Source of the DNA: Clostridium cavendishii DSM 21758
GTDB taxonomy: Bacteria; Bacillota; Clostridia; Clostridiales; Clostridiaceae
DNA length: 64,000 nucleotides
Direction: 5' to 3'
Assembly (NCBI RefSeq): GCF_900141845.1
Contig: NZ_FQZB01000007.1
Location: 255,202-319,201, forward strand
This document shows positions 31,465-39,182 of the stretch, one piece after another. A model generated the notes under the pieces. The model saw only the letters and a list, made by a program, of their open reading frames with translations. It searched no databases and was not told where the DNA came from. The stretch's first letter is position 1, and each line of letters begins with the position of its first letter. The position numbers were made by a program, and so were the translations under genes.

Positions 31465-32508
31465 ATGATAAATAAATCAGGAAAGCCAAAAGATTTAAAA
31501 AGAGTGAATATAAACTTAGTATTAAATGCTATAAAAAAGAGAAAAACTGCAACTAGAGCAGAACTAGTAAGTGATACTGGTATAAGTCATACTACAGTTA
31601 GAAATATATTATCAGAACTTTTAGAAAAGGAAGAAATATTAGTAGATGGATTAGATGAATCCAGTGGTGGAAGAAGGGCTGAACGATATTCTTTAAATAT
31701 AAATAAAAAAAGTATATTGATAATGTATATAGAAGGAAGAAAATTATGGTACAATATATCAAATATTATTGGAGAAGAAATTTTTAAGGAAAGCTTGGAT
31801 ATAGAAGAAAAGTTAAGTAGTAATTTATTAGAAAAACTTTTAGACAAGCTTTTTGAAAAATATAATAATATAAAAGCTGTAGGAATGGCTGTTCCTGGAA
31901 TAGTAAAAGATAGTGGATATTTAAGTGGATTATACTTAGAAGATTTAAGTGACATAGATATAAAAAAATATATAGAAGATAAGTATAGTGTGCCGGTTAT
32001 ACTTGAGAATGATTTAAATTCTGTAGCATTAGGTTTTTTGAATGAATATATAAAAGGAAACAAAGATAATTTTAAAATGCTTAATATGATTTACATGCAC
32101 TTTACTAGAATAGGAGCGGGAGCAGGAGTAATAGTTAATGGTAGTTTAGTTAGAGGAAATTATAATTATGCAGGTGAAATTGGGTTTATGAAGATTAATA
32201 ATTCTTATGTTAATGATTTGTTGACTAAGGAATTGAAAGATAGTGATTATGTAGATTTGATTTCTAAGATAATATCAGCAGCAACATGTTTAATAGATCC
32301 TAAATATATAGTACTAGGTGGAGAAGAATTTAGGTATAAATTAATATATGATATTGTAGAAGAAACTAAGAAAAATAATCCAAATACCAAAATGGAATTA
32401 TTAACTATAGAGGATAGCCATAAATTTGGTATTGAAGGTATAAGTAAACTTACTTTAGATTTGATAAATGAAGAGATAAAATTAGTAGAAAAGGATGGTC
32501 AATTATAA
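31465..32508 (+). CDS. ROK-family transcriptional regulator
   Basis: A 347-residue NagC/XylR-type protein. Residues 10-70 form a winged helix-turn-helix (NLVLNAIKKRKTATRAELV, then TGISHTTVRNILSEL). The ROK fold follows: AVGMAVPGIV, ENDLNSVALG, GAGAGVIVNGSLVRG and YAGEIGFM. The kinase-type DxGxT phosphate loop is missing (IEGRKLW in its place), and the zinc motif is absent, so it is a regulator and not a glucokinase. Ligand unknown, probably a sugar or sugar phosphate. Likely binds the palindrome at 30827 and represses its own operon. AAGGAGA precedes ATG; the gene sits 14 bases after the acetyltransferase and 1 base before the HAD gene. Confidence 0.88.
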   Translation: MINKSGKPKDLKRVNINLVLNAIKKRKTATRAELVSDTGISHTTVRNILSELLEKEEILVDGLDESSGGRRAERYSLNINKKSILIMYIEGRKLWYNISNIIGEEIFKESLDIEEKLSSNLLEKLLDKLFEKYNNIKAVGMAVPGIVKDSGYLSGLYLEDLSDIDIKKYIEDKYSVPVILENDLNSVALGFLNEYIKGNKDNFKMLNMIYMHFTRIGAGAGVIVNGSLVRGNYNYAGEIGFMKINNSYVNDLLTKELKDSDYVDLISKIISAATCLIDPKYIVLGGEEFRYKLIYDIVEETKKNNPNTKMELLTIEDSHKFGIEGISKLTLDLINEEIKLVEKDGQL

Positions 32509-32509
32509 A

Positions 32510-33133
32510 ATGAAGAAACTTATAATTTTTGATGTAGATGGAACTTTAATTGAGACAGCAGTATCAAATACAATAGGTCTTAAAATAACTATGAATGAAC
32601 TTTATAATAAAAGTTATACTGATGAGGATGTAAGACAGTATATGGGTATACCAGGTGATGAAGCTTTAAGGAATCTAAATGTAAAAGAGGAAGAAATCTC
32701 TCGGGTTTGGAGTTATTGGGAGGGTAAAGTAAGAGAAAATTCACATCATAACTATGTTTTTGAAGGAATTTGTGAAATGCTAGAGGAACTAAATAAAAAA
32801 TTTTCCTTGGCAATAGTTACATCTAAAACTCATAGTCAGCTTGAAGAAGATTTTATTAAAAGAGGCTTAATTAAATATTTTGATATTTGGATTTGTAAGG
32901 AAGATACAGATAAACACAAGCCTAACCCAGATCCTTTAATAAAAGCATTAGAGAAGGCAAAAGTGGAACCAAAAGATGCTATTTATTTAGGTGATGCATT
33001 TGTAGATTGTAAAGCAGCTACTGCTATAAATATGGACTTTGCTCATTGTAGATTTATGGACAAGTATGATGAGGTAGACTGTGAAATTATTTTTAATAAA
33101 CCTAAAGAGATAATAGAGTATTTCTGCAGATAA
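32510..33133 (+). CDS. HAD-family hydrolase (phosphatase/phosphoglycolate phosphatase-like)
   Basis: A 207-residue HAD subfamily IA hydrolase. Motif I DVDGTL is at residues 7-12, motif II TSK at ~104, motif III lysine in DKHKPNPDP and motif IV GDAFVD near 160. A four-helix cap lies between motifs I and II. It may dephosphorylate a sugar phosphate; PpaX/Gph-like names would be guesses. Start at 32510 gives the family N-terminus MKKLIIFDVDGT; AAAGGATG 12 bases upstream is in the end of the ROK gene. An ATG at 32495 would overlap it. Third gene in the operon. Confidence 0.88.
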   Translation: MKKLIIFDVDGTLIETAVSNTIGLKITMNELYNKSYTDEDVRQYMGIPGDEALRNLNVKEEEISRVWSYWEGKVRENSHHNYVFEGICEMLEELNKKFSLAIVTSKTHSQLEEDFIKRGLIKYFDIWICKEDTDKHKPNPDPLIKALEKAKVEPKDAIYLGDAFVDCKAATAINMDFAHCRFMDKYDEVDCEIIFNKPKEIIEYFCR

Positions 33134-33299
33134 TAATATAAACTTTTATAAGATTTCGATTACTATTTAAGGGTATAGTTAGTATAATGTTACTATTTGA
33201 AAATAGAGATTTTATTGAAGGGAAGTTAATAGTATATGTTATAATTTATATAAAGTAGTAGGAATACTATATAAATAACAAATGAAGGGGTGTAATAAA

Positions 33300-34010
33300 A
33301 TGGATAGTTTAATTGATTTACATTGTCATACATTAGCTAGTGGCCATGCTTACAGTACTTTAGATGAAAACATAAGGGAAGCTAGTAATAAGGGGTTAAA
33401 GGTAATAGGTATATCAGATCATGGACCTAATATGCCCGGTGGGCCACATACATTTTATTTTAACAACTTGAGGGTCTTACCTAAAGTGATTTATGGAGTT
33501 AAAGTGCTTAAAGGTATAGAAGCAAATATAATTGATTTTGATGGTAATTTAGATGTGGATGAATATGTTTTATCTAATTTAGATTATGCTATAGCAAGTT
33601 TGCATACACCTTGTATAGAGAGTGGGAATAAAGAGGAGTGTACGAATGCTGTTATAAAGGCTATGGATATACCAAAGGTAAAGGTTATAGGACATCCAGA
33701 TGATAGTAGATTTCCTTTAGATTATGAACGATTAGTAGCCGCTGCGAAGAAAAAAGGAGTGCTTTTAGAAATTAATAACTCTTCGTTGAAAGTAGATAGC
33801 TATAGAGCTGGAGCTCGTGAGAATTTAATTCAATTATTAAAGCTTTGTGAGAAACAAGATGTTAAAGTTATACTTAGTAGTGACGCTCACATACATTATG
33901 AAATAGCAGATTTTAAAAATTGCATAAATCTTATAGAAGAAGTAGATTTTCCTAAAAAATTAATAGCAAATTACAATGCTGATATTTTAAAAGCTTTAAA
34001 TTTATTTTAG
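33300..34010 (+). CDS. PHP-domain phosphoesterase (YcdX-like)
   Basis: A 236-residue PHP-domain protein. The metal ligands are visible in order: DLHCHT (7-12), ISDHGPNMPGGPH, GIEANI, ASLHTP, GHPDD and SSDAHIHYEI. The GGPH and single GHPDD pattern are those of the YcdX-type phosphatases with three metal ions. Substrate unknown. Start at ATG 33300 with GAAGGGGTG 9 bases upstream; an in-frame ATG at 33282 precedes that site. It stands alone, between the HAD operon and htpG. Confidence 0.85.
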   Translation: MDSLIDLHCHTLASGHAYSTLDENIREASNKGLKVIGISDHGPNMPGGPHTFYFNNLRVLPKVIYGVKVLKGIEANIIDFDGNLDVDEYVLSNLDYAIASLHTPCIESGNKEECTNAVIKAMDIPKVKVIGHPDDSRFPLDYERLVAAAKKKGVLLEINNSSLKVDSYRAGARENLIQLLKLCEKQDVKVILSSDAHIHYEIADFKNCINLIEEVDFPKKLIANYNADILKALNLF

Positions 34011-34025
34011 AGACTTATGTAAATA

Positions 34026-34054
34026 TTGACAAATAAAAATCAATTTTATACAAT
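34026..34054 (+). promoter_or_regulatory. Promoter of htpG
   Basis: TTGACA (34026-34031), 17-base spacer, TACAAT (34049-34054). No CIRCE or CtsR site is visible near it. Confidence 0.8.
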
Positions 34055-34080
34055 TATTTATGAAAAAGGAGTGTGATTTT

Positions 34081-35943
34081 ATGATAAAAGAAAATGGTAA
34101 TATTTCAATCCATACAGAAAATATTTTTCCTATTATTAAAAAGTGGTTATATTCTGATAAGGACATATTTATTAGAGAGCTTATAAGTAATGGCTGTGAT
34201 GCTATCAGTAAGTATAAGAGACTTGTTACCTTAGGTGAAGTGAGCGGCGATATTAATGAAGGTTTTAAAGTAACCGTTTCTGTAAATAAGGAAAATAAGA
34301 CTCTTAAGTTTATAGATAATGGTATAGGTATGACTGAGGAAGAGGTTAAAAAATATATAAACCAAGTAGCTTTCTCAGGAGCTGAAGACTTCATAGAAAA
34401 ATATAAGGATAAAATGGATGATAGCAAAGATATTATAGGTCATTTTGGATTAGGATTCTATTCTGCCTTTATGGTATCAAAACAAGTTAAAATAGATACC
34501 TTATCTTTTAAAGAAGGTGCAGAACCTATCACTTGGGTATGTGATGGTGGTACAGAGTATGAACTTACAACTTCTGAAGAAAGAACTACAAGAGGAACTA
34601 CTATAACTTTATTTATAGATGAGGAAAGTGAAGAGTTTTTAGAAGAGTATAAAGTAAGAGAAATAATAAATAAATACTGCGGGTTCTTACCAACAGAAAT
34701 ATATTTAGAAAATGAAAATGAAGAGAAAAAAGAGGATAAAGAAATCAAGCCTTTAAATGATATAGCTCCTTTATGGGCAAAAGCTCCTAAGGATTGTACT
34801 GATGAAGAGTACAAGGAGTTTTATAGAAAAGTTTTCATGGATTTCAATGAACCATTATTTTGGATACATTTAAATGTAGATTATCCTTTTAACTTAAAAG
34901 GTATATTATATTTCCCTAAACTTAATAATGAATTTGAAATAGTAGAAGGTAAAGTTAAGTTATATAATAATCAGGTATTTGTGGCTGATAATATTAAAGA
35001 AGTTATTCCAGAATTCTTATTATTATTAAAGGGAACTATAGATTGCCCAGATTTACCTCTAAATGTTTCAAGAAGTTTCCTTCAAAAAGATAGAGATGTA
35101 ATGAAGATTTCTAAACATATAGTTAAAAAGGTAGCGGATAAGCTAGTTGAATTATTTAAGAATGATAGAGAAAACTACAATAACTTCTGGAAAGATATAC
35201 AAGTATTCATTAAGTATGGATGTTTAAAAGATGAGAAATTCTATGAAAAGATAAAGGATATCTTAATTTTTAAAACAATGAAAGGTGATTATGTAACGCT
35301 TAAGGAGTATCTTGAAGAATGTAAAGAAAAACATGAAAATAAGGTATTCTATATTTCAGATGAGAAACAACAATCTCAATATATTAAGATGTTTGAAGCA
35401 TATGATTTAAATGCTGTTATATTAGATACAACTATAGACAACCATTTCATAAGCTTTTTAGAGACTCATGAAAGTGGAGTTAAGTTTACTAGAATAGATT
35501 CAGATATATCTGAAACACTAAAATCAAAGGATGAAGATAGTGAAGAATCTAAGAATTTAAACACTAAACTAGAAGGAATATTTAAAGATTCATTAAATGG
35601 AAAAATAGCTAAATTCTCAATAGAAAGTCTTAAAAATGAAGCTACTCCAGCTATGATAGTGATATCAGAAGAATCAAGAAGAATGTCTGAAATGAGTAAA
35701 ATGTTTGGTGGTATGCAAATGCCGGGCATGTTTACTGAAGAAAAGACTTTAGTTATAAATAAAAATAATAATCTTATTAAGAAATTAATAAGTCTTTCAG
35801 AAGATGAAGCTAAAAAAGAAGATGTAAACTTTATATGTAATCATATATTAGATTTAGCTCTGATATCTAATAAGGAATTAAATGTAGATGAAATGGATGC
35901 ATTTATAAAAAGAAGTAATGAACTTTTAAATAAATTAGTATAA
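34081..35943 (+). CDS. htpG: Chaperone protein HtpG (Hsp90)
   Basis: A 620-residue Hsp90. The N-terminal GHKL ATPase domain shows the family's FIRELISNGCDAISKYK (~30-46), DNGIGM (~78) and GHFGLGFYSAF (~118). The middle domain has WIHLNVDYPFNLKGILYFP and the catalytic arginine region NVSRSFLQKD. The C-terminal dimerisation domain is complete, and there is no MEEVD, as in bacteria. ATG 34081 is 10 bases after AAAAAGGAG; an in-frame ATG at 34060 lies before it. The gene has its own sigma-A promoter and terminator. A known helper in protein folding, here without visible heat-shock operators. Confidence 0.96.
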   Translation: MIKENGNISIHTENIFPIIKKWLYSDKDIFIRELISNGCDAISKYKRLVTLGEVSGDINEGFKVTVSVNKENKTLKFIDNGIGMTEEEVKKYINQVAFSGAEDFIEKYKDKMDDSKDIIGHFGLGFYSAFMVSKQVKIDTLSFKEGAEPITWVCDGGTEYELTTSEERTTRGTTITLFIDEESEEFLEEYKVREIINKYCGFLPTEIYLENENEEKKEDKEIKPLNDIAPLWAKAPKDCTDEEYKEFYRKVFMDFNEPLFWIHLNVDYPFNLKGILYFPKLNNEFEIVEGKVKLYNNQVFVADNIKEVIPEFLLLLKGTIDCPDLPLNVSRSFLQKDRDVMKISKHIVKKVADKLVELFKNDRENYNNFWKDIQVFIKYGCLKDEKFYEKIKDILIFKTMKGDYVTLKEYLEECKEKHENKVFYISDEKQQSQYIKMFEAYDLNAVILDTTIDNHFISFLETHESGVKFTRIDSDISETLKSKDEDSEESKNLNTKLEGIFKDSLNGKIAKFSIESLKNEATPAMIVISEESRRMSEMSKMFGGMQMPGMFTEEKTLVINKNNNLIKKLISLSEDEAKKEDVNFICNHILDLALISNKELNVDEMDAFIKRSNELLNKLV

Positions 35944-35973
35944 AATGGAAATTAAATTTATTATATAAAAAAT

Positions 35974-36017
35974 AGCTGTAGAAAGATAAAAAAATATAAT
36001 CTTTCTATAGCTGTTTT
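35974..36017 (+). terminator. Terminator after htpG
   Basis: A 14-bp stem with one G-U pair (35974-35987 with 35999-36012), then GTTTTA. Confidence 0.8.
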
Positions 36018-36105
36018 ACTTATATTGGTAAAAGGTTATATGAAATTATTTAAAAAGTTAAAATACTTAAAATTAATATAATGCTATAAAGAATAGCATA
36101 AGTGA

Positions 36106-37062
36106 TTATTTTGTTGAGTAAATTATTTTGAAAAAATCATCAGCAGTTATGATTTCTATAGGGTGTCCTTTTGAAATTAAATCCATAGCTCGTCTTCTCT
36201 TAGTACTCATTTCATGAGGTAAAAGATTTGTTAAATTTTTTCCTCCAATTACTAAAATGTCAGTTTTTTTTGTAACTGAGCCACCTGTTGTAGCGCCTAA
36301 TCTTCTAATAATAGACATAGCTTCGCCTCTACTCATTCTTGGTAAAGCACCTGTAAAAACTACAACTTTATTCTTAAAATAATTAGTTTTTAAAGCACTA
36401 ACTTCTCTGAGAAAGGATATAGGTCCTTTTGAGTACAAAGTAGAATCATCAATATTTTTTTTAGTTTTAGAGGTTTTGTTTAGTTTACCACAAGCTTTAT
36501 AACCATCTTTATTGATATAGCCTACCTTTATATTCAATAGCTCTGAAAGGTTATTTAAATCAGAGGGCTTTAGCTCATCTATTATTTTAATCAGAATATT
36601 TGCACAAGCAGTAGCATCTGCACTAGCATGATGATGTTCAAACTTATATCCTAAATAGGTGCTTATTGTATCAAGTTTAGCATTTTCTAAATTAGGAAAG
36701 AAATTTCTACTTATAACCATAGTGCACAAATAACTAAAGTTTGGATAAGGAATATTATATAGATTTAAAGTTTTTCTAAGAACACTTATATCAAAAGAAG
36801 CATTGTGAGCAATTACAAGAGTATTATTAAAGTATTGTTTTATTTCTGGCCATAACTTATCAAATTCTTTTTCATTTTCAACATCGGCTTGTCTTATTCC
36901 GTGAATCATTATATTCATTGGAGTAAAACGTAATTCTTTTGGTTTGATAAGCCAGTACTTTTCTTCAATAATTTTATTATCTTTAACAACAGTTATACCT
37001 AAAGAACAAGGGCTATGCCTCATTTCATTAGCAGTTTCAAAATCTATAGCTATAAAATCCAT
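36106..37062 (-). CDS. DEDDh exonuclease (DNA polymerase III epsilon-like) with C-terminal BRCT domain
   Basis: A 318-residue protein. Residues 1-165 are a DEDDh 3'-5' exonuclease: DFETA (Asp7/Glu9), AHNASFD (~85) and the HHASADA motif (~145) provide all acidic residues and the histidine. Residues ~235-318 are a BRCT domain (VVFTGALPRMSRGEAM, LGATTGGSVTKKTDILVIG), as at the end of bacterial DNA ligase. Exonuclease-BRCT pairs occur widely in Firmicutes and are likely involved in DNA repair or nick recognition. Start at 37062 follows GGAGG; the frame opens upstream at 37098 without a site. Monocistronic on the minus strand. Confidence 0.9.
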   Translation of the reverse strand: MDFIAIDFETANEMRHSPCSLGITVVKDNKIIEEKYWLIKPKELRFTPMNIMIHGIRQADVENEKEFDKLWPEIKQYFNNTLVIAHNASFDISVLRKTLNLYNIPYPNFSYLCTMVISRNFFPNLENAKLDTISTYLGYKFEHHHASADATACANILIKIIDELKPSDLNNLSELLNIKVGYINKDGYKACGKLNKTSKTKKNIDDSTLYSKGPISFLREVSALKTNYFKNKVVVFTGALPRMSRGEAMSIIRRLGATTGGSVTKKTDILVIGGKNLTNLLPHEMSTKRRRAMDLISKGHPIEIITADDFFKIIYSTK

Positions 37063-37296
37063 TTTTGCCTCCATAGATAAAAATTTAAGTAAGGTCATTA
37101 TTAAATGACTTTTAGATTATATCATATATAAAAGTATATAAAAATATTTTTAAGTATGAAGGGTGGATATATAAATATTTGTTATAATAGAAATATTTAT
37201 TATAAGTTTTTACTTAATAAATACTATTTTTATTGTGTCAAATTTTTATTAGATTAATAATTATATTATAGAAGCATTATTTTAAGGAGAATAACT

Positions 37297-37689
37297 ATGA
37301 GAGGAGGACTTCCTAGTATTAACAATGGGAGAGTAGTAAATAATGAAGAAGCATTTTTAAGAATGGATGAATTTGAAGATAAGTATTTAATTTATGGAAA
37401 GTTACCAGGTGTTAGAAAGCAGGATATAAATATAAATTATAATGAAGATGATGAAAACATAACCGTATCTACCGTTATTAGTAAGAGCAAAAGTGCAAGC
37501 TCAAGTTTTGTATTTATTAGTGTCCAAGAAAGTAGAAGTATATCAAAGACATTTTCAGTACCTAATATAGATACTTCAAAAGTAAGTGGTGATTTTGATG
37601 GAATGAATATAGAATTGCATCTTCCAAAGAAAATAGAAGTAAAAACAAATGGTTTAATTATAGACATTGATGAATTCACAGAAGAATAA
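37297..37689 (+). CDS. Hsp20/alpha-crystallin-like small heat shock protein
   Basis: A 130-residue protein with an alpha-crystallin fold: EDKYLIYGKLPGVRKQDININY (~25-46, split by description), the SRSISKTFSVPNIDTSKVSGDFDGMNIELHLPKK region ending in the L-P-K-K that normally follows the ACD. It lacks the C-terminal I-x-I/V anchor; the tail is DIDEFTEE. It is therefore a divergent family member that may not form the usual large oligomers. AAGGAG precedes ATG. No heat-shock operator seen upstream. A 13-bp hairpin follows the stop codon. Confidence 0.75.
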   Translation: MRGGLPSINNGRVVNNEEAFLRMDEFEDKYLIYGKLPGVRKQDININYNEDDENITVSTVISKSKSASSSFVFISVQESRSISKTFSVPNIDTSKVSGDFDGMNIELHLPKKIEVKTNGLIIDIDEFTEE

Positions 37690-37694
37690 TTACT

Positions 37695-37723
37695 TGACTT
37701 CCTACGAGTTTCGTAGGAAGTCA
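37695..37723 (+). repeat. 13-bp hairpin TGACTTCCTACGA after the Hsp20-like gene
   Basis: TGACTTCCTACGA, loop GTT, perfect complement. No T-run follows, so it is not a standard terminator. It resembles the outer stem of the intergenic repeat at 38951 (ACTTGACTTC ... GTAGGAGTAAGT) and may be a shortened copy. Confidence 0.5.
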
Positions 37724-37838
37724 GTTAATTATTAAAAATACATTCTATAGGTTATATTTAATAACACAAAAAATAATAAGCAATTTTACAATATAGGAAT
37801 ATTATATATGGAAGCTTTAAAATAAAAGGGTGATAATT

Positions 37839-38855
37839 TTGAGACCTATAAGAATACTTTCCATTGATGGTGGTGGTGTTAGAGGTATAATACCAAGTCA
37901 AGTTTTAGTGGGGGTAGAAGACCTTATTAAAAAGCATATTGGAAGAGAAGAGGCTAGAATCTCTGATTACTTTGATATTATAGCTGGTACAAGCATAGGC
38001 GGTATATTAACGGCTATGTATTTATGTCCAGATGAAAACAATCCCAAAAGACCTAAATTTTCAGCGATTGAAGTTTTGGATATATTAAATGAAAAAGCAC
38101 CTTATATATTTAAAAAGTCCATGGGATACAGTTTAAGGTCAGCATTTGGATTACTTAGACCAAAGTATGCAGGTAGTAATATAGAGGATAATTTTAAGGA
38201 ATATTTAGGTAAGGTAAAGCTCAGTGAGGTTCTAAAACCATGCCTTATTACTGCTTATGATATTGAAAAAAGAAATGCTGTGTTTTTTAATATGATAAGT
38301 GCAAAAAAGAATTTAGAAAAAGATTTTTTTTTGACTGATGTAGTAAGGGCTACATCAGCTGCCCCGATATATTTTCCTGTAGCTAATATTAGTTCATTGG
38401 CTGATGATGAATATGTTTTAGCAGATGGAGGAATATTTGCAAATAATCCAAGTGTTTGTGCCTATGTAGAAGCTAATAAGTTAGTAAGTAACATAGATAT
38501 GAATAATGTTCTTATGTTATCTATCGGGACAGGAATAGATACCTTTCCGTATAAGTTTAAAAAAGCTAAAAAATGGGGAGCTATTAAATGGTCTATACCT
38601 ATATTTCATATTTTTATGAGTGGAATATCAGAAACTGTAGATTATGAGATGAGAACTATGTTTAAAGATAAAAATAAGGAAGAAAATTATTTAAGAATAC
38701 AGACAGTCTTAGATAAAAAGAGAATTAATAGCTTTAGTTTGGATGATTGTACTAAAAAGAATTTAAAAGCACTAAATGAAATAGGAAAAGAGATTTTTGA
38801 AGAGAATAAAGACGAGTTAGAAAAATTCGTCAAAAAACTTTTTTCATCTTATTAG
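37839..38855 (+). CDS. Patatin-like phospholipase
   Basis: A 338-residue lipid acyl hydrolase. The oxyanion hole SIDGGGVRG (~8-16), the nucleophile elbow GTSIGG (Ser in G-x-S-x-G, ~55) and the catalytic Asp in LADGGIFANNP (~195) form the patatin dyad. It would cleave membrane phospholipids or glycerolipids. The start is TTG at 37839, 8 bases after AAAAGGG, giving MRPIRILSIDGGG; a GTG at 37830 overlaps that site. Patatins are also effectors in CBASS defence (CapV), but no cyclic-nucleotide synthase lies beside this one. Next gene is glpK, of glycerol metabolism, with its own promoter. Confidence 0.87.
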   Translation: MRPIRILSIDGGGVRGIIPSQVLVGVEDLIKKHIGREEARISDYFDIIAGTSIGGILTAMYLCPDENNPKRPKFSAIEVLDILNEKAPYIFKKSMGYSLRSAFGLLRPKYAGSNIEDNFKEYLGKVKLSEVLKPCLITAYDIEKRNAVFFNMISAKKNLEKDFFLTDVVRATSAAPIYFPVANISSLADDEYVLADGGIFANNPSVCAYVEANKLVSNIDMNNVLMLSIGTGIDTFPYKFKKAKKWGAIKWSIPIFHIFMSGISETVDYEMRTMFKDKNKEENYLRIQTVLDKKRINSFSLDDCTKKNLKALNEIGKEIFEENKDELEKFVKKLFSSY

Positions 38856-38873
38856 AGAATGTTTAAACATTAA

Positions 38874-38902
38874 TTGACAAAATAGATATAAAGTGAGATA
38901 AT
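38874..38902 (+). promoter_or_regulatory. Promoter of glpK
   Basis: TTGACA (38874-38879), 17-base spacer, GATAAT (38897-38902). This gives a ~270-base leader before glpK. Confidence 0.8.
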
Positions 38903-38907
38903 ACAAT

Positions 38908-38924
38908 CAGATAAACGTTTACAA
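38908..38924 (+). promoter_or_regulatory. cre-like CcpA site at the glpK transcription start
   Basis: CAGATAAACGTTTACAA contains TAAACGTTTA, the central part of the cre consensus, with a good right half and a mismatched TG on the left. Located at about +1 to +16. Carbon catabolite repression of glpK by CcpA is well known in Firmicutes. Confidence 0.55.
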
Positions 38925-38950
38925 AAAAGAAATAGGTTTAAATAAAATTT

Positions 38951-39056
38951 ACTTGACTTCTAACGTATGATTTTTAAATGTAAGTCATATTTATTATCGT
39001 TTGTAGGAGTAAGTTCACATTTCTAAATCAAAGATTTGAATAACCACTTATGTAGC
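38951..39056 (-). repeat. Intergenic stem-loop repeat, copy C (minus orientation)
   Basis: Read on the minus strand it contains TCAAATCTTTGATTTAGA, then GAACTTACTCCTACAAACGA and TAATAAATA, the same order as copies A, B, D and E. It lies inside the glpK leader. Confidence 0.65.
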
Positions 39057-39078
39057 TCAATAGAGAATTAGAGTAAGG

Positions 39079-39113
39079 GCCACATAAAATTGCTTCGGCT
39101 AATTTTATGTGGC
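39079..39113 (+). promoter_or_regulatory. 13-bp hairpin in the glpK leader (possible attenuator)
   Basis: GCCACATAAAATT (39079-39091) and its perfect complement (39101-39113) around a 9-base loop, followed by TTAATTTAATTT. Similar hairpins in Bacillus glp leaders are controlled by the antiterminator GlpP. Confidence 0.55.
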
Positions 39114-39182
39114 TTAATTTAATTTCTACCAATGTATATTATATAAATGAAGATATGAAAGAGGATATTAGGAGGGGTTTAT

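Noticed and set aside
37839..38855. Patatin as CBASS effector
   Set aside because: No cyclic dinucleotide synthase or other CBASS gene beside it; neighbours are Hsp20-like and glpK.
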